From an uncultured Lutimaribacter sp. (GTDB lineage Bacteria > Pseudomonadota > Alphaproteobacteria > Rhodobacterales > Rhodobacteraceae), in contig CAJXSO010000003.1 in assembly GCA_913061505.1 (NCBI GenBank), positions 54,426-118,425 on the forward strand: a stretch of 64,000 nucleotides of DNA, read 5' to 3'. The stretch's first letter is position 1. Each line of letters starts with the position of its first letter. Below, piece after piece: positions 34,332 to 46,029 of the stretch. Under the pieces are notes generated by a model. That model was not told the DNA's origin. It saw only the letters and a list, made by a program, of their open reading frames with translations, and ran no database searches. The translations under genes and the position numbers were made by a program.

Positions 34332-34796
34332 TCAGGCGCTGCGCAGCTGGCTTTCCATCGTGCGGGCAAAATCATACAAGCGGGTTTTGAACCGTGTTGT
34401 AATGGTTTTGCGGGTCAATTTCAGCGATTGCACCATCAGCCGCGCGGGCAGGGTTTTGGGCGATAGATCCAGCGTTAGCGTCATGCGGGTGCGGCTGGCG
34501 GACAGGGCAATCAGATCAACGCTGAAAACCGTGTGCAGGCCCTTGCTGCGGCCGTGAAACACCATGCTGTTGGGGGGCTCTAGGGCGCCCAGCGTGATGT
34601 CTAGCTGCCGCACCCGCCCGCGCAGGCGGAATTGTGTGTGCCACGCCATGCCCACCCCGGGCTGGCGCAGGCTGTCGGTGCGCTGCACATCGACATTGCG
34701 CCGAATGGCCTGGCGTTCGAAGGCCTCGAAATCGGTCAGGAAGCGGAACACATCTTCGATACTGCCATCGATATCTTCGCGGGCGGAAAACTTCAT
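34332..34796 (-). CDS. SRPBCC-family (START-like) protein
   Basis: 154 residues. Starts MKFSAREDIDGSIEDVFRFLTDFEAFERQAIRR, a Polyketide-cyclase/START-like beginning where ligand-binding helix-grip proteins put FxxLtDfe. It has SVDLIALSASRTRMTLTLDL strands and a long final helix. Ligand and role unknown. It stands between imuB (convergent) and nudC (same strand, 50 bases upstream). Confidence 0.82.
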   Translation of the reverse strand: MKFSAREDIDGSIEDVFRFLTDFEAFERQAIRRNVDVQRTDSLRQPGVGMAWHTQFRLRGRVRQLDITLGALEPPNSMVFHGRSKGLHTVFSVDLIALSASRTRMTLTLDLSPKTLPARLMVQSLKLTRKTITTRFKTRLYDFARTMESQLRSA

Positions 34797-34846
34797 ACTT
34801 GTTACCCTAACTTGTCACACGCCCCCAATATGGGGATCGCGGCGGC

Positions 34847-35827
34847 TTAGTCCAGCGTATCTGCCAGCCAATTGCGCAGCAAAAACCCGGCAATTGCGCC
34901 ATGGCGGGGCGGGGCGATAAGGGGGTGGCGGGCTGCGAATACCTCGGCCATGTCTTCGCGGCTGACCCAAAGCGCCTGTTCGATCTCGTTTGGGTCAATA
35001 TGGATGTCGGTGCTTTCGGCCTGGCCATGGCAGCCCAGCATCAGCGAGGCGGGAAAGGGCCATGGCTGGCTGGCCAGATAGCCCACGCGCCCCACCTTTA
35101 CGCCAGCCTCTTCCCAAACCTCGCGGCGCACGGCCGCCTCGATTGTTTCACCGGGTTCGATAAACCCTGCAAGGCAAGAAAACATACCCTGCGGCCAGCC
35201 CGGCGAGCGGCCCAGCAGCACGCTATTGCCATGGGTGATCAGCATAATCACCACCGGATCGGTGCGGGGAAAGTGATGCCCGCCGCAAGCGCCACAATCG
35301 CGCTGCCAGCCGCCATGGGTGGCGGTGGTGGCCGCCCCGCAGCGGGCGCAAAAGCCGTGGCTGCCATGCCAGCCCTGCACGGCGCGGGCGGTGGCGGCCA
35401 ATTCGGCATCGCGGCTGTCTAGCCGGGTCATCACCGCGCGCAATTCCACAAAGCGGTGGCTTTCGGGCAGGCTGGGGTGGTGCTGTTCGCTGCGGTCGAG
35501 AAAGCTGTTGAACTGCGTGCTGTCCACATCGGGCGGGGCCCAGCCGGAAATGTCATGCGCCCAAACATGGGCCTTCCCCTCGCGCCCCAGCAAAATGGGC
35601 GGCTCGGCGGCATGTTCGAAGATCGGGTGGCTCAGGCGCAGCCGGGTCAGTTCGGTTTGCTCGGGCGCGCCGGGCACGGGCCCGACCAGCGGTTTGCCGC
35701 GCCACATAACAATGCTGTAGCTGTCTGGCGCCTGCAGGGCCGCGGCCAGGGCGGCTGGATCGCCGCGCAATTCGCCCGCCCGGTCCAGCCCCGAGCCCCC
35801 AAATGTAACGGTTTCGGCCAGTTTCAT
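34847..35827 (-). CDS. nudC: NAD(+) diphosphatase
   Basis: 326 residues. Hydrolyses NADH/NAD+ and can remove NAD caps from RNA. Zinc ribbon FCARCGAATTATHGGWQRDCGACG (two CxxC, read in parts), a Nudix box beginning GFIEPGETIEAAVRREV and ending WEEAGVKVG, and the NADH-specific SQPWPFPASLMLG motif all present. The start is ATG 35827 with AGGGGGC upstream; the open frame beyond would have no family homology. Confidence 0.94.
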   Translation of the reverse strand: MKLAETVTFGGSGLDRAGELRGDPAALAAALQAPDSYSIVMWRGKPLVGPVPGAPEQTELTRLRLSHPIFEHAAEPPILLGREGKAHVWAHDISGWAPPDVDSTQFNSFLDRSEQHHPSLPESHRFVELRAVMTRLDSRDAELAATARAVQGWHGSHGFCARCGAATTATHGGWQRDCGACGGHHFPRTDPVVIMLITHGNSVLLGRSPGWPQGMFSCLAGFIEPGETIEAAVRREVWEEAGVKVGRVGYLASQPWPFPASLMLGCHGQAESTDIHIDPNEIEQALWVSREDMAEVFAARHPLIAPPRHGAIAGFLLRNWLADTLD

Positions 35828-35948
35828 ACCATGCCCCCTGCTGTGCCCCTGCTGTGTGTTTGGGCCACAGTGCCAGCCAAAATGGGGAAAGAAAAGCCGC
35901 CAGTGGCCGCTTATCGGCACCACGGTCTATCCAAGGCCTATGGGGTGC

Positions 35949-35978
35949 TTGCCAAGGGCGGCAGCCGCCCTTATATAA
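35949..35978 (+). promoter_or_regulatory. Promoter of ffs
   Basis: TTGCCA (35949-35954), a 17-base spacer and TATATA (35972-35977) lie six bases before the predicted 5' end of the SRP RNA. Confidence 0.65.
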
Positions 35979-35983
35979 CGGGT

Positions 35984-36079
35984 CGAGAGGTTGGCGCGGG
36001 CAAGTGCCTCGCCAACCCGGTCAGGTCCGGAAGGAAGCAGCCGTAACGAGTCCCGCTTGGGTCGTTGTCCAGCCTCTCA
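35984..36079 (+). ncRNA. ffs: Signal recognition particle RNA (4.5S, small bacterial type)
   Basis: About 96 nucleotides. The apical Ffh-binding domain is unmistakable: GGTCAGGTCCGGAAGGAAGC followed by AGCCGTAACGAG. The terminal helix pairs GAGAGG (35985-35990) with CCTCTC (36073-36078). RNA scaffold for Ffh in cotranslational targeting to the membrane. A consensus-like promoter precedes it and a T-rich stretch follows. It converges with ubiK. Confidence 0.95.
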
Positions 36080-36093
36080 CCTTTCTTTCCCGT

Positions 36094-36333
36094 TTATTTC
36101 TGCTCTAGCGCGTCCAGGCGTGCCTTAAGCGCTGCGTTTTCTTCGCGCGCTTTTTGGGCCATGGCGCGCACGGCCTCGAATTCTTCGCGGGTCACGAAAT
36201 CGCGGTCAGCCAACCAGCGGTCAAGCAGGCTTTTCATCGCGGTTTCTGCCTCGGTCTTGGCGCCCTGCGCAACACCCATGGCATTGGTCATGAGTTGCGA
36301 TAAATCGTCCAAAATCTTATTGCGGGTCTGCAT
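36094..36333 (-). CDS. ubiK: Ubiquinone biosynthesis accessory factor UbiK family
   Basis: 79 residues. MQTRNKILDDLSQLMTNAMG at the start and FVTREEFEAVRAMAQKAREENAALKARLDALE as a C-terminal coiled coil (read in parts) match the BMFP/UbiK (YqiC) family. These trimeric coiled-coil proteins assist aerobic ubiquinone synthesis in Proteobacteria and have membrane-fusogenic properties in vitro. Divergent from lgt, an arrangement conserved in Rhodobacterales. Confidence 0.88.
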   Translation of the reverse strand: MQTRNKILDDLSQLMTNAMGVAQGAKTEAETAMKSLLDRWLADRDFVTREEFEAVRAMAQKAREENAALKARLDALEQK

Positions 36334-36430
36334 GGCCTACTCCAGCGTTACATCTTAGTCCTATATGGGCTAGGCAGGCACGGGCCACAAGGCACGTTTG
36401 GCCACAAGTGAAAAAGGCAGGCAAACCCAG

Positions 36431-37330
36431 ATGCAAAACGGTATTCCCTTTCCCAACCTTTCGCCCGAGGTGTTTTCCTTTAGCCTGTTCGGGGTAGAGC
36501 TGGCACTGCGCTGGTATGCCTTGGCCTATATCGTGGGCATTGTGCTGGCATGGCGTATCAGCCTGCACGCGCTGCGCCGCCCTGCCCTATGGCCGAAAAA
36601 CACCCCCCCCATGGCGCCCTTGCAGGTGGAAGACCTGCTAAGCTGGATCATCTTGGGCATCATTTTGGGGGGGCGGTTGGGCTTTGTGCTGTTTTACCAG
36701 CCGGCCTATTACCTGGCCAACCCCGGCGATATTTTGAAGGTGTGGCAGGGGGGTATGTCGTTTCATGGCGGGTTTTTGGGCGTGGTGGTGGCGGGCTGGC
36801 TATATACCAGGCGCCAGGGCATCGCGCCGGCCGCGGCCGGCGATGTGATTGCACTGGGCGTGCCCGTGGGGCTGATGCTGGGGCGCATCGCCAATTTCAT
36901 CAATGCCGAATTATGGGGCCGGCCCACCGATCTGCCCTGGGGGGTGATTTTCCCCCAAGAGGCGGCGCAGATCTGCCCTGGCGTGCTGCCGGGGATGTGC
37001 GCGCGCCACCCCTCGCAGCTTTACGAGGCGCTGTTAGAGGGGGTGGTGCTGCTGGCGCTTATGCTGTGGCTGGCCTATCGGCGTGGGGCGCTGAAAGTGC
37101 CAGGCCAGATCACCGGCGTGTTTGTTGCCGGCTACGGGCTGGCGCGGTTTGTTGTGGAATATTTCCGCCAGGCCGATGCGCAGTTTATCACCCCCGATAA
37201 CCCGATGGGGTTTGTCCTGCGGCTGGGTGATCTTGGGGTGACCATGGGCCAGGTGCTGTCGCTGCCAATGCTGGTGGTGGGGCTGGTGTTGATCTGGCTG
37301 GCCCGGCGCCGGGCTGTGGGCGCATCATGA
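36431..37330 (+). CDS. lgt: Prolipoprotein diacylglyceryl transferase
   Basis: 299 residues, seven membrane helices. Transfers diacylglycerol from phosphatidylglycerol to the lipobox cysteine, the first step of lipoprotein maturation. [21 protein letters not shown] is the Lgt signature (read in parts), with [13 protein letters not shown] and the HGG of [11 protein letters not shown] 36431 gives the usual short N-terminus; an upstream in-frame TTG adds nothing family-like. Overlaps midA start by four bases. Confidence 0.95.
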   Translation: MQNGIPFPNLSPEVFSFSLFGVELALRWYALAYIVGIVLAWRISLHALRRPALWPKNTPPMAPLQVEDLLSWIILGIILGGRLGFVLFYQPAYYLANPGDILKVWQGGMSFHGGFLGVVVAGWLYTRRQGIAPAAAGDVIALGVPVGLMLGRIANFINAELWGRPTDLPWGVIFPQEAAQICPGVLPGMCARHPSQLYEALLEGVVLLALMLWLAYRRGALKVPGQITGVFVAGYGLARFVVEYFRQADAQFITPDNPMGFVLRLGDLGVTMGQVLSLPMLVVGLVLIWLARRRAVGAS

Positions 37331-38388
37331 GCTTGGCGCAGCATCTGGCGCAGCGCATTGCCGGCACTGGCCCGCTTAGCGTGGCGGATTTCATGGCCGA
37401 GGCACTGCTGCATCCGCGCTATGGCTATTACACCACGCGCGACCCGCTGGGCCAGGCGGGTGATTTTACCACCGCACCGGAAATCAGCCAGATGTTTGGC
37501 GAATTGCTGGGCCTGTGCCTTGCCGTGGCATGGCAAGCGCAGGGCAGCCCCGCGCCCTTTGTGCTGGCCGAGCTGGGGCCGGGCCGGGGCACGCTGATGG
37601 CCGATGCCCTGCGCGCCACGCGGCGGGTGCCGGGCTTTCATGCCGCGATGCAGCTGGTGCTGGTGGAAATGTCGCCGGTGCTGCAAGCCCGCCAAAACGC
37701 GCTGTTGCAGGCCTATGCGCCCCGGCATCTGCGCAGCGTGGCCGAAGTGCCGCAAGCGCCGCTGTTCTTGCTGGCCAATGAATTTTTCGATGCCCTGCCC
37801 ATTCGCCAGTTTCAGCGCACAGGCCAGGCCTGGGCCGAGCGGCTGGTGGGGCTGGGGGCTGACGGGCAATTGTGCATGGGGCTGGGGGCCGAGGCGGCGC
37901 AACCGGCCCTAGCGGCCCGGCTGGCCGATACAAGCCCCGGCGATGTGGTGGAAACATGCCCCGCTGCCGGCCCGATTGCCGCCGAAATTGGCCAACGCAT
38001 TGCCCAGCATGGTGGCGCGGCGCTGATTGTGGATTACGGCGATTGGCGCAGTTTGGGCGATACGTTGCAGGCCCTGCAGGGGCATGGGCCGGTCGATGTG
38101 CTGGCCAGCCCAGGGCAGGCCGATATCACCGCCCATGTGGATTTCGAGGCGCTGGCCACAGCCGCGCCTTGCGCGCATACCCGGCTCACCCCGCAAGGCG
38201 CGTTTTTGCAGCGCCTTGGTATTGACCATCGGGCCAAAGCCTTGGCAGAAAACCTGCAAGATGCGGCGCTGGCCTCGCATTGGGCGGCACATCGGCGCTT
38301 GACGCATGCAGAAGAAATGGGAACGCTATTCAAGGTGCTGGGCCTTTATCCTGCTCAGATGCCACCACCACCGGGGTTTTTGCCATGA
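37327..38388 (+). CDS. midA: SAM-dependent methyltransferase, MidA/NDUFAF7 family
   Basis: 353 residues. [50 protein letters not shown] (SAM site), [15 protein letters not shown] and [18 protein letters not shown] (read in parts) are the hallmark blocks. The mitochondrial relative NDUFAF7 methylates an arginine of complex I subunit NDUFS2; bacterial targets are not settled. Coupled to lgt and pgeF by ATGA overlaps on both sides. Confidence 0.93.
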   Translation: MSLAQHLAQRIAGTGPLSVADFMAEALLHPRYGYYTTRDPLGQAGDFTTAPEISQMFGELLGLCLAVAWQAQGSPAPFVLAELGPGRGTLMADALRATRRVPGFHAAMQLVLVEMSPVLQARQNALLQAYAPRHLRSVAEVPQAPLFLLANEFFDALPIRQFQRTGQAWAERLVGLGADGQLCMGLGAEAAQPALAARLADTSPGDVVETCPAAGPIAAEIGQRIAQHGGAALIVDYGDWRSLGDTLQALQGHGPVDVLASPGQADITAHVDFEALATAAPCAHTRLTPQGAFLQRLGIDHRAKALAENLQDAALASHWAAHRRLTHAEEMGTLFKVLGLYPAQMPPPPGFLP

Positions 38389-39140
38389 CGCTGGAAATCA
38401 TCACCGCAGATGCCCTGAAAGAGGTGCGTCACGGTTTTTTCACCCGCCGGGGTGGGGCCTCGTCTGGGGTGTTTGCCGGGTTGAACTGTGGGCAAGGCAG
38501 CAGCGACCAATCGGAAATTGTGGAAATAAACCGGGGCCGCGTGGCCGATGCCATGGCGGTGGCGGCCGATGATCTGGTGACGGTGCATCAGGTGCATTCG
38601 GCCCAGGTGGTGCAGGTTGATGCCGCCCTGCCGCAGCGCCCAAAGGCCGATGCCATGGTCACGGCCACGCCGGGGCTGGCCTTGGGGATATTGACCGCCG
38701 ATTGCCAGCCTGTGCTTTTTGCCGATCATAGCGCCGGGGTGATTGGTGCGGCCCATGCCGGCTGGCGCGGCGCGCTGGATGGGGTGCTAGAGGCCACATT
38801 AGAGGCGATGGAGGCGCTGGGCGCGCAGCGGGCCGATACGGTGGCGGTGATCGGCCCCACGATCAGCCAGCGCGCCTACGAGGTTGGGCCCGAGTTTCTA
38901 GACGCGTTCATGGCCGATGATATCGACAACCAACGCTTTTTTGCCAATGGGCAGGGCGACCGGTATTTGTTTGATCTGCCGGCCTTTGGCCTGCACAAGC
39001 TGCGCAGCATCGGTGTGGGCCATGCGGAATGGACGCGCCATTGCACCTATTCCGACCCCGATCGTTTTTATTCCTACCGCCGCACCACCCACAATGGCGA
39101 GGCCGATTACGGACGGCTGATCTCGGTCATCCGCCTATAG
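38385..39140 (+). CDS. pgeF: Peptidoglycan editing factor PgeF (multicopper polyphenol oxidase/laccase fold)
   Basis: 251 residues. VRHGFFTRRGGASSGVF at the start, VHQVHSAQVV with one zinc His, LTADCQPVLFAD with the Cys, and AAHAGWRGALDGVL with the second His make the conserved metal site (His, Cys, His). In E. coli it removes mis-incorporated residues from muropeptides. ATG 38385 overlaps the midA stop as ATGA. Confidence 0.94.
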   Translation: MTLEIITADALKEVRHGFFTRRGGASSGVFAGLNCGQGSSDQSEIVEINRGRVADAMAVAADDLVTVHQVHSAQVVQVDAALPQRPKADAMVTATPGLALGILTADCQPVLFADHSAGVIGAAHAGWRGALDGVLEATLEAMEALGAQRADTVAVIGPTISQRAYEVGPEFLDAFMADDIDNQRFFANGQGDRYLFDLPAFGLHKLRSIGVGHAEWTRHCTYSDPDRFYSYRRTTHNGEADYGRLISVIRL

Positions 39141-39165
39141 GGTGGTGTGGCCAGCCGCGGCTTTT

Positions 39166-39193
39166 CCTTAACCTTGCCTTAACCTTGCCTTAA
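39166..39193. promoter_or_regulatory. Double CtrA-type box (TTAA-N7-TTAA, twice)
   Basis: Three TTAA tetramers at 39168-39171, 39179-39182 and 39190-39193 are each separated by the same seven bases CCTTGCC. This gives two overlapping exact matches to the CtrA consensus TTAA-N7-TTAA, in an 11-base tandem repeat, 62 bases ahead of the 44-residue ORF and 26 bases after pgeF. Confidence 0.65.
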
Positions 39194-39254
39194 TGGGCCG
39201 GCAGTGTTGAAACATGGGCCAAAAATGGCCGGGTTTAAGCACTGGAGACTGGCA

Positions 39255-39389
39255 ATGAGCAAAAGCAAACGCTGGATGATCTCGGCACTGGAAACCGCCG
39301 AAACACTGGGCGCACTGCCCCTGCCATGGCAGCGCGGTCAGGAAATCGAGCCGCGGCCAGAGGCGCCGGAAATGGCCAAATCGGCCTAA
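39255..39389 (+). CDS. 44-residue protein of unknown function
   Basis: Begins MSKSKRWMISALETAETLGALPLPW (read in parts) and ends in a charged Pro/Glu-rich tail (EIEPRPEAPEMAKSA). The N-terminal half could form an amphipathic helix. A TGGAGA ribosome site lies seven bases upstream, and a strong terminator lies downstream at 39452, so it looks like a complete single-gene unit. I do not recognise a named family, though similar short Ser/Lys-start proteins are familiar in Rhodobacterales. The double CtrA-type box upstream suggests cell-cycle or motility-type control. Confidence 0.65.
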   Translation: MSKSKRWMISALETAETLGALPLPWQRGQEIEPRPEAPEMAKSA

Positions 39390-39451
39390 TTTGCCCCCCC
39401 AGCCGGGGTGCATGTGACAGATTTTTTCAAGACCTCCCTCGACACCACCAC

Positions 39452-39484
39452 TGGGCTGCATGGGCGACCGTGCAGCCCATTTTT
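39452..39484 (+). terminator. Rho-independent terminator after the 44-residue ORF
   Basis: TGGGCTGCA (39452-39460) pairs perfectly with TGCAGCCCA (39471-39479) and is followed by five T (39480-39484). Confidence 0.85.
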
Positions 39485-39522
39485 GCTGTGCTTGTGTCAG
39501 GGGGGCAGGCGGGGCAGGCAGA

Positions 39523-41169
<1,647 letters not shown>

Positions 41170-41175
41170 CCGCCC

Positions 41176-41511
41176 GTGTCCCACGATTTTGCAGCCCAGC
41201 GGGCCGAAACCTTTGATGCCTTTGCCGAGATGATCGGCGATGGCGGCCTGCCGGATGTGGCGGATCTGGATTTCTTTTTTGTGGCCACCGCCCAGCCTGC
41301 CGATTGGGCGGGGCTGGCAGCCGCATTAGAGCAGGCCGATTTCATGTGCGATTGGGTCGATGATGTAGACGAGGGCGAGGCGCCCTATCTGGTGGCCACA
41401 TTGGCCGACCAGCCGGTGTCTGCCCAAAGCATCTGGGTGGCAGAAGAAACCGCCACCCGTGTTGCGCTGCAGCATGGCTTTGCGCCCGATGGTTGGGCGC
41501 TAGAGGGCTAA
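41176..41511 (+). CDS. RraB-family (ribonuclease E inhibitor-like) protein
   Basis: 111 residues from GTG 41176. The acidic small domain, with DLDFFFVATAQPADWAGLAAALE and DEGEAPYLVATLADQPV blocks (read in parts), fits the RraB/YjgD-like family that in E. coli modulates RNase E. Alphaproteobacterial members are not characterised. Probably co-transcribed with trxB (six-base gap). Confidence 0.75.
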   Translation: MSHDFAAQRAETFDAFAEMIGDGGLPDVADLDFFFVATAQPADWAGLAAALEQADFMCDWVDDVDEGEAPYLVATLADQPVSAQSIWVAEETATRVALQHGFAPDGWALEG

Positions 41512-41557
41512 GCGCCGCCGCCATGCACCTTTGCTGGGGCGCGTGGGCCTGTGCGTT

Positions 41558-41956
41558 TTAGCCTTCGCCGCGGGGTTCGCGCTGTGCCACTGGCGCCCCC
41601 GCAGCTTTCCAGCCGGAAAACCCGTCGGTGATATGGCTGACATTGGGCAGGCCCATATCTTGGGCGGTGCGCGCCGACAGCGCCGAACGCCAGCCCGAGG
41701 CGCAATAAAACACGATCCGCTTGCCCGATTGGAACTGTGGCTTGGCATAGGGGCTTTCTGGATCGATCCAGAATTCCAGCATGCCGCGCGGGCAATGAAA
41801 GGCGCCGGGGATCATGCCGTCGCGGTCCAGCTCGCGCGGGTCGCGTAGATCGACGAACAGCACATCTTCCTGGCCGTGCAGCGCCATCATTTCTGTGGCG
41901 GGGGCGTGGGCCACCATGGCGTTGGCCTCGGCCACCATGTCTTTGATACGTTTCAT
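41558..41956 (-). CDS. Rhodanese-like domain protein
   Basis: 132 residues. A single rhodanese domain: VLFVDLRDPRELDRDGMIPGAFHCPRG near the middle (read in parts) and the active-site loop FYCASGWRSALSA with catalytic Cys. Such cytoplasmic proteins carry sulfane sulfur or bind ligands. ATG 41956 (MKRIKDMVAEAN) has AGGGA ahead of it. Confidence 0.87.
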   Translation of the reverse strand: MKRIKDMVAEANAMVAHAPATEMMALHGQEDVLFVDLRDPRELDRDGMIPGAFHCPRGMLEFWIDPESPYAKPQFQSGKRIVFYCASGWRSALSARTAQDMGLPNVSHITDGFSGWKAAGAPVAQREPRGEG

Positions 41957-42024
41957 AGCGTTTTCCCTGTTTTGCCGCTTGCGCGGGCTTTGTGCCCCCA
42001 AAGGGGCACGGCCTGCGGCTGCGC

Positions 42025-42852
42025 TTAGTCGCGCAGCAATTCGTTGATGCCGGTTTTCGAGCGCGTCTGCGCATCAACCCGTTTCACGATAACTGCGCAA
42101 TACAGGTTGATGCCGTTTTTCGATGGCATCGAGCCCGACACAACCACCGAATAGGGGGGCACCTCGCCATACATGACCTCGCCGGTTTCACGATCGACGA
42201 TCTTGGTGGATTTGCCAATATACACGCCCATGCCCAGCACGCTGCCCTCGCGCACGATGCAGCCCTCGACCACCTCGGAACGGGCGCCGATAAAGCAATT
42301 ATCTTCGATAATGGTGGGGCCCGCCTGCATGGGTTCCAGCACGCCGCCGATGCCCACACCGCCAGACAGGTGCACATTCTTGCCAATTTGCGCGCACGAG
42401 CCGACAGTGGCCCATGTATCGACCATGGTGCCCTCGTCCACATAGGCGCCCAGGTTTACAAACGAGGGCATCAGCACCACGCCCTTGGCGATATAGGCCG
42501 ATTTGCGCACCACGGCATTGGGCACCGCGCGAAAGCCTGCGGCGCTGAATTCATCTGCGCCCCAGCCTTTGAATTTGCTGTCTACCTTATCCCACCAGCT
42601 GTGGCCCTGGGGCCCACCTGCCTGCAGTTCCATATCTTTCAGGCGAAAGCCCAGCAGCACGGCCTTTTTGGCCCATTGGTTTACATGCCATTCACCGCTG
42701 TCGCGGCGTTCGGCCACGCGCAATGTGCCGCTGTCAAGGGCGGCCAGCGTTGCCTCGATGGCGTCGCGGGTATCGCCCTTTGTGGCGGGGGTGATGGTAT
42801 CGCGCGCATCCCATGCGGCTTCGATCGTGGCTTCCAGCTGTGCGTTAGACAT
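42025..42852 (-). CDS. dapD: 2,3,4,5-tetrahydropyridine-2,6-dicarboxylate N-succinyltransferase
   Basis: 275 residues. Uses succinyl-CoA in the succinylase branch of lysine and DAP synthesis. Left-handed beta-helix hexapeptide repeats run from about residue 105 ([44 protein letters not shown], read in parts). Ends [11 protein letters not shown]. With dapF in this window, this indicates the succinylase route to meso-DAP. Confidence 0.96.
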   Translation of the reverse strand: MSNAQLEATIEAAWDARDTITPATKGDTRDAIEATLAALDSGTLRVAERRDSGEWHVNQWAKKAVLLGFRLKDMELQAGGPQGHSWWDKVDSKFKGWGADEFSAAGFRAVPNAVVRKSAYIAKGVVLMPSFVNLGAYVDEGTMVDTWATVGSCAQIGKNVHLSGGVGIGGVLEPMQAGPTIIEDNCFIGARSEVVEGCIVREGSVLGMGVYIGKSTKIVDRETGEVMYGEVPPYSVVVSGSMPSKNGINLYCAVIVKRVDAQTRSKTGINELLRD

Positions 42853-42936
42853 GGATTTCTCCCTGATGTGCGAAAAGATGGTTTGGTGCGCTATAGCAGG
42901 CTGTGGCGCAGGTGCAATCTGTGGGGCGGCTTAAGC

Positions 42937-43377
42937 TTAAGCGCCCAGCAGGCTGGCCAGCCGCCGCATGGCCAGCAAATAGCCCTCGGTGCCGCAGCCG
43001 GCAATAACGCCATCGGCACGCCCCGACACGAAAGAGTGGTGGCGAAACGTTTCGCGCTTGTGAATGTTGGAGATATGCACCTCGATCACCGGGCCCGCAA
43101 ACATCGTAAGCGCATCCAGTATCGCCACAGATGTATGGGTATAGGCGGCGGGGTTGATCACAATGCCATCGGCTGTGCCGCGGGCCTGCTGCACCCAATC
43201 AACCAGCTGGCCTTCGTGGTTGGATTGGCGAAAATCGACACTGACACCCAGATCTGCGGCCAGCGCCACGCAGCGCGCCTGCACATCGTCCAGGGTTTCA
43301 TGGCCGTAGACATCGGGTTCGCGTGTGCCCAGCAAATTCAGGTTTGGGCCGTTCAGGATAAGCAGTGTTTTGGTCAT
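42937..43377 (-). CDS. aroQ: 3-dehydroquinate dehydratase, type II
   Basis: 146 residues. Third step of the shikimate pathway. [19 protein letters not shown] at the N-terminus contains the conserved Asn and Arg, the catalytic Tyr is in DVYGHETL, and [13 protein letters not shown] plus [18 protein letters not shown] complete the family pattern (VIEVHLSNIHARE). Dodecameric cytosolic enzyme. Confidence 0.97.
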   Translation of the reverse strand: MTKTLLILNGPNLNLLGTREPDVYGHETLDDVQARCVALAADLGVSVDFRQSNHEGQLVDWVQQARGTADGIVINPAAYTHTSVAILDALTMFAGPVIEVHISNIHKRETFRHHSFVSGRADGVIAGCGTEGYLLAMRRLASLLGA

Positions 43378-43440
43378 AGCGCCTACTTTGCAAATTTGGC
43401 CGCAGTATCGGCATTTGCGCAGCCCCTGTCGAGGGCTGGC

Positions 43441-46029
43441 TTAAAGGCGGGCGGAAATGGCGGCTTGGGTTTGTTGCCAAATATCGGCCAGGCCCTGCAA
43501 TTCGGCCTGAAACTGCGCCAGCGCGCCGGTTTTTCCCAGCTGTTCCAGCTGCACCAGCTTGGCATGCAGGGCCAAGGCCCCCATGGCCCCGGCTGAACCT
43601 GCCATTTTATGCAGCCGGCCAATCAGATCGGCCAGATCCAGCGTATCCTGGGGGGCCTGTGACACGGTGCCGACATGGGCGATGGTGGCGCTGGCCTCTT
43701 CTGCGAAACGGCCCAGCAGCTTGCCGGCAATTTCGGGCCCAAGATCGTTGAGAAGCGCCTGAAACTGGGCCTCGTCCAGCAGGTTTTGGCCGCTGGCCTG
43801 CGCGGCTTTTTGCGGGGGCTCTGGCGGCGCTTTGGGCTGTGGGTGCAGGCCCTTTTCCGCGGTATTCGTGCAGCATTGGGCCAGCTTTTGCATCAACTCG
43901 CCCCGCGAAATAGGCTTGCCGATCACCGCGTTCATGCCTGCGGCGAGAAAGGCTTTGATTTCTTCTGCCAGGGCATGGGCGGTCACCGCCACAATGGGGG
44001 TGGCGCGCGACAGGCCATCGCCTGCACGAATGGCGCGGGTGGCGGCCAGCCCATCCATCACCGGCATGCTGATATCCATCATGATCACATCAAAGCGATG
44101 GGATTGGGCCAGCTGCACGCCTTGTTGGCCATCTTGGGCCTCGGTCACGCTGTGGCCCTCGGAACGCAAGATATCGCGCAGCACCACGCGGTTGATCTGG
44201 TTGTCCTCGACGATCAACACATCCAGGGGCGGCAGGTTTTCCACCATCTGCGTGGCCTCGTTTTCCGCCACCGGAATGGCGCTGCGCACCAGGGGCAGGC
44301 GCACCCAGAACACGCTGCCCACGCCCACCGTGCTTTCAACGCCTATTTCGCCCCCCATCGCACGGGTCAAGCGGCGCGAAATGCCCAGCCCCAGGCCGGT
44401 GCCTTGGGTGGCGCGTCCATAGGTGCCATCGACGGTTTCAAAATCGCCAAATATCTGTTCCAGATATTGTTCATCGATACCGATGCCGGTGTCGATGACG
44501 CGAAATTCGATTTCTTCGCGATTGGCCTTGCCAAAGGTTTCGATTTCCAGCGTGACGGCGCCGTTCTTGGTGAATTTCAGCGCGTTACTGAGCAAATTCA
44601 GCAAAATCTGGCGCAGGCGCACGGGATCGCAAACGATGTAGGGCACGGGGTGTGACAGCCAGTGCACCTTTAAGCTGTTGCCATGTGCCTGCGCTTGCGG
44701 CGCTTGGCCCTGGATGATTTCCTGCAGCATCTCTTGCAGCGAAAACGGCGTGTTTGTAATGGCCACTTTGCCCGCTTCAAGCTTGGAAATTTCCAGCACG
44801 TCATTGACATGATGCATCAGCAATTTGCCCGATGCCTGCATGTTGCTGATATAGGCGTGCTGTTGGTCTGACAGCGGGGTGTCTTGCAGCAAGCCCAGCG
44901 TGCCCAACAGCCCATTCAAGGGGGTGCGCATTTCGTGGCTCATCACCGCCAAGAATTCGGCTTTGGCGCGCTCGCCGGCCAGCGCTTTGTCGCGCGCCTC
45001 GACCAGCGTCAGCTCGGTTGCGCGGCGTTCGGTGATATCGCGGATGAAGGTTACGAAAACCGGCTCGTCTGTGCCGCCGATTTGATCGATCGAAAACTCG
45101 ATCGGGAAAATTGCCCGGCTTTTGCGCATCGCGGTCATGCTTATGCGGCCCGCCCCGATAATGTCGGACTGGCCGTTCAGCATATAGTCGCGGATTGTGC
45201 TGAGAAATTTCTCGCGGTGCAGGGCGGGCACCATGAGATCTGTCATTTTGCCGCCGATCGCCTCGGCGCGTTGAAATTCAAACATCTGTTCGGCGGCGCT
45301 GTTGATGGCCAGAATGCGACCCGTCGCGCTGAAAACCACCACCGCATCCAGCGAGGTTTCCAATATCGTGGTCAGGCGATTGGCGGTTTCGCGCATTTGG
45401 CGGGCGCGCTGTTGGGCCTGTAGCGACAGTAACAGCAGCGAGATGGTCAGGGCAGACAGCACCAAGACCATGCCAATCGATAAGGCCCCCATGCGCGATA
45501 ATGTTGTGCTGAGGTTGGCATCGGCACGCGCCTCGCTGGCCAGGCGCCATGCCTTTGCCGCATCGCGCAGGGCGGTGGCATTGGCCTTTTGCGCCTGAAT
45601 TTGCGCCAACAGCCCCGGCGTGGCCTGTGCGGTAAACGTGGCGGCCATGTCAGTATGCGCAGCCTTTAACGCCGCGGCCGGGCGCTGCAGTGCGGGCTGT
45701 GCCAGCGCTTCGGTATAATCGGGGGCGGTGTGCAGGTTTTCAAGAAAGGCGCTGTAGGTGTCAAAAGCCTCTTGCAGCTTGGTGGGGCGCGGCCCCTGGC
45801 CCAGCTGCGCGCGCAGCGTTTCAACCTCTAGCTCTAGCAGGGCATTTTGCACCTTGGCGGCCAAAAGATGCACATCTTGCTGGCGGGTTTGGCGCAATGT
45901 TTCAACCTTGCGATCGATATAGATCGACAAAAGCGTGGCCGCAGCCAGCACAAACACCACGATCAGCAATATGGCAAAGGGGCGCCGTTTGCTGATGGTA
46001 TCAGGCAGATCTGCGGAAAGATGAGACAT
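43441..46029 (-). CDS. Hybrid sensor histidine kinase with PAS, receiver and HPt domains
   Basis: 862 residues from ATG 46029. Order: membrane helix at about 18-40, a ~140-residue extracytoplasmic helical sensor, second helix at about 180-205, PAS domain ([22 protein letters not shown], read in parts), HisKA with phosphorylated His in [11 protein letters not shown], HATPase with [17 protein letters not shown] and TGLGLGIS, receiver with Asp in [14 protein letters not shown], and HPt with His in [14 protein letters not shown]. This is a complete phosphorelay in one protein. GTG 46053 is an alternative start. Divergent from a LuxR-type response regulator across ~390 bases, the likely partner. 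Confidence 0.92.
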   Translation of the reverse strand: MSHLSADLPDTISKRRPFAILLIVVFVLAAATLLSIYIDRKVETLRQTRQQDVHLLAAKVQNALLELEVETLRAQLGQGPRPTKLQEAFDTYSAFLENLHTAPDYTEALAQPALQRPAAALKAAHTDMAATFTAQATPGLLAQIQAQKANATALRDAAKAWRLASEARADANLSTTLSRMGALSIGMVLVLSALTISLLLLSLQAQQRARQMRETANRLTTILETSLDAVVVFSATGRILAINSAAEQMFEFQRAEAIGGKMTDLMVPALHREKFLSTIRDYMLNGQSDIIGAGRISMTAMRKSRAIFPIEFSIDQIGGTDEPVFVTFIRDITERRATELTLVEARDKALAGERAKAEFLAVMSHEMRTPLNGLLGTLGLLQDTPLSDQQHAYISNMQASGKLLMHHVNDVLEISKLEAGKVAITNTPFSLQEMLQEIIQGQAPQAQAHGNSLKVHWLSHPVPYIVCDPVRLRQILLNLLSNALKFTKNGAVTLEIETFGKANREEIEFRVIDTGIGIDEQYLEQIFGDFETVDGTYGRATQGTGLGLGISRRLTRAMGGEIGVESTVGVGSVFWVRLPLVRSAIPVAENEATQMVENLPPLDVLIVEDNQINRVVLRDILRSEGHSVTEAQDGQQGVQLAQSHRFDVIMMDISMPVMDGLAATRAIRAGDGLSRATPIVAVTAHALAEEIKAFLAAGMNAVIGKPISRGELMQKLAQCCTNTAEKGLHPQPKAPPEPPQKAAQASGQNLLDEAQFQALLNDLGPEIAGKLLGRFAEEASATIAHVGTVSQAPQDTLDLADLIGRLHKMAGSAGAMGALALHAKLVQLEQLGKTGALAQFQAELQGLADIWQQTQAAISARL

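Noticed and set aside
41992..43596. 534-codon plus-strand open frame opposite dapD and aroQ
   Set aside because: Shadow of two clear minus-strand enzymes; His/Ala-rich translation.
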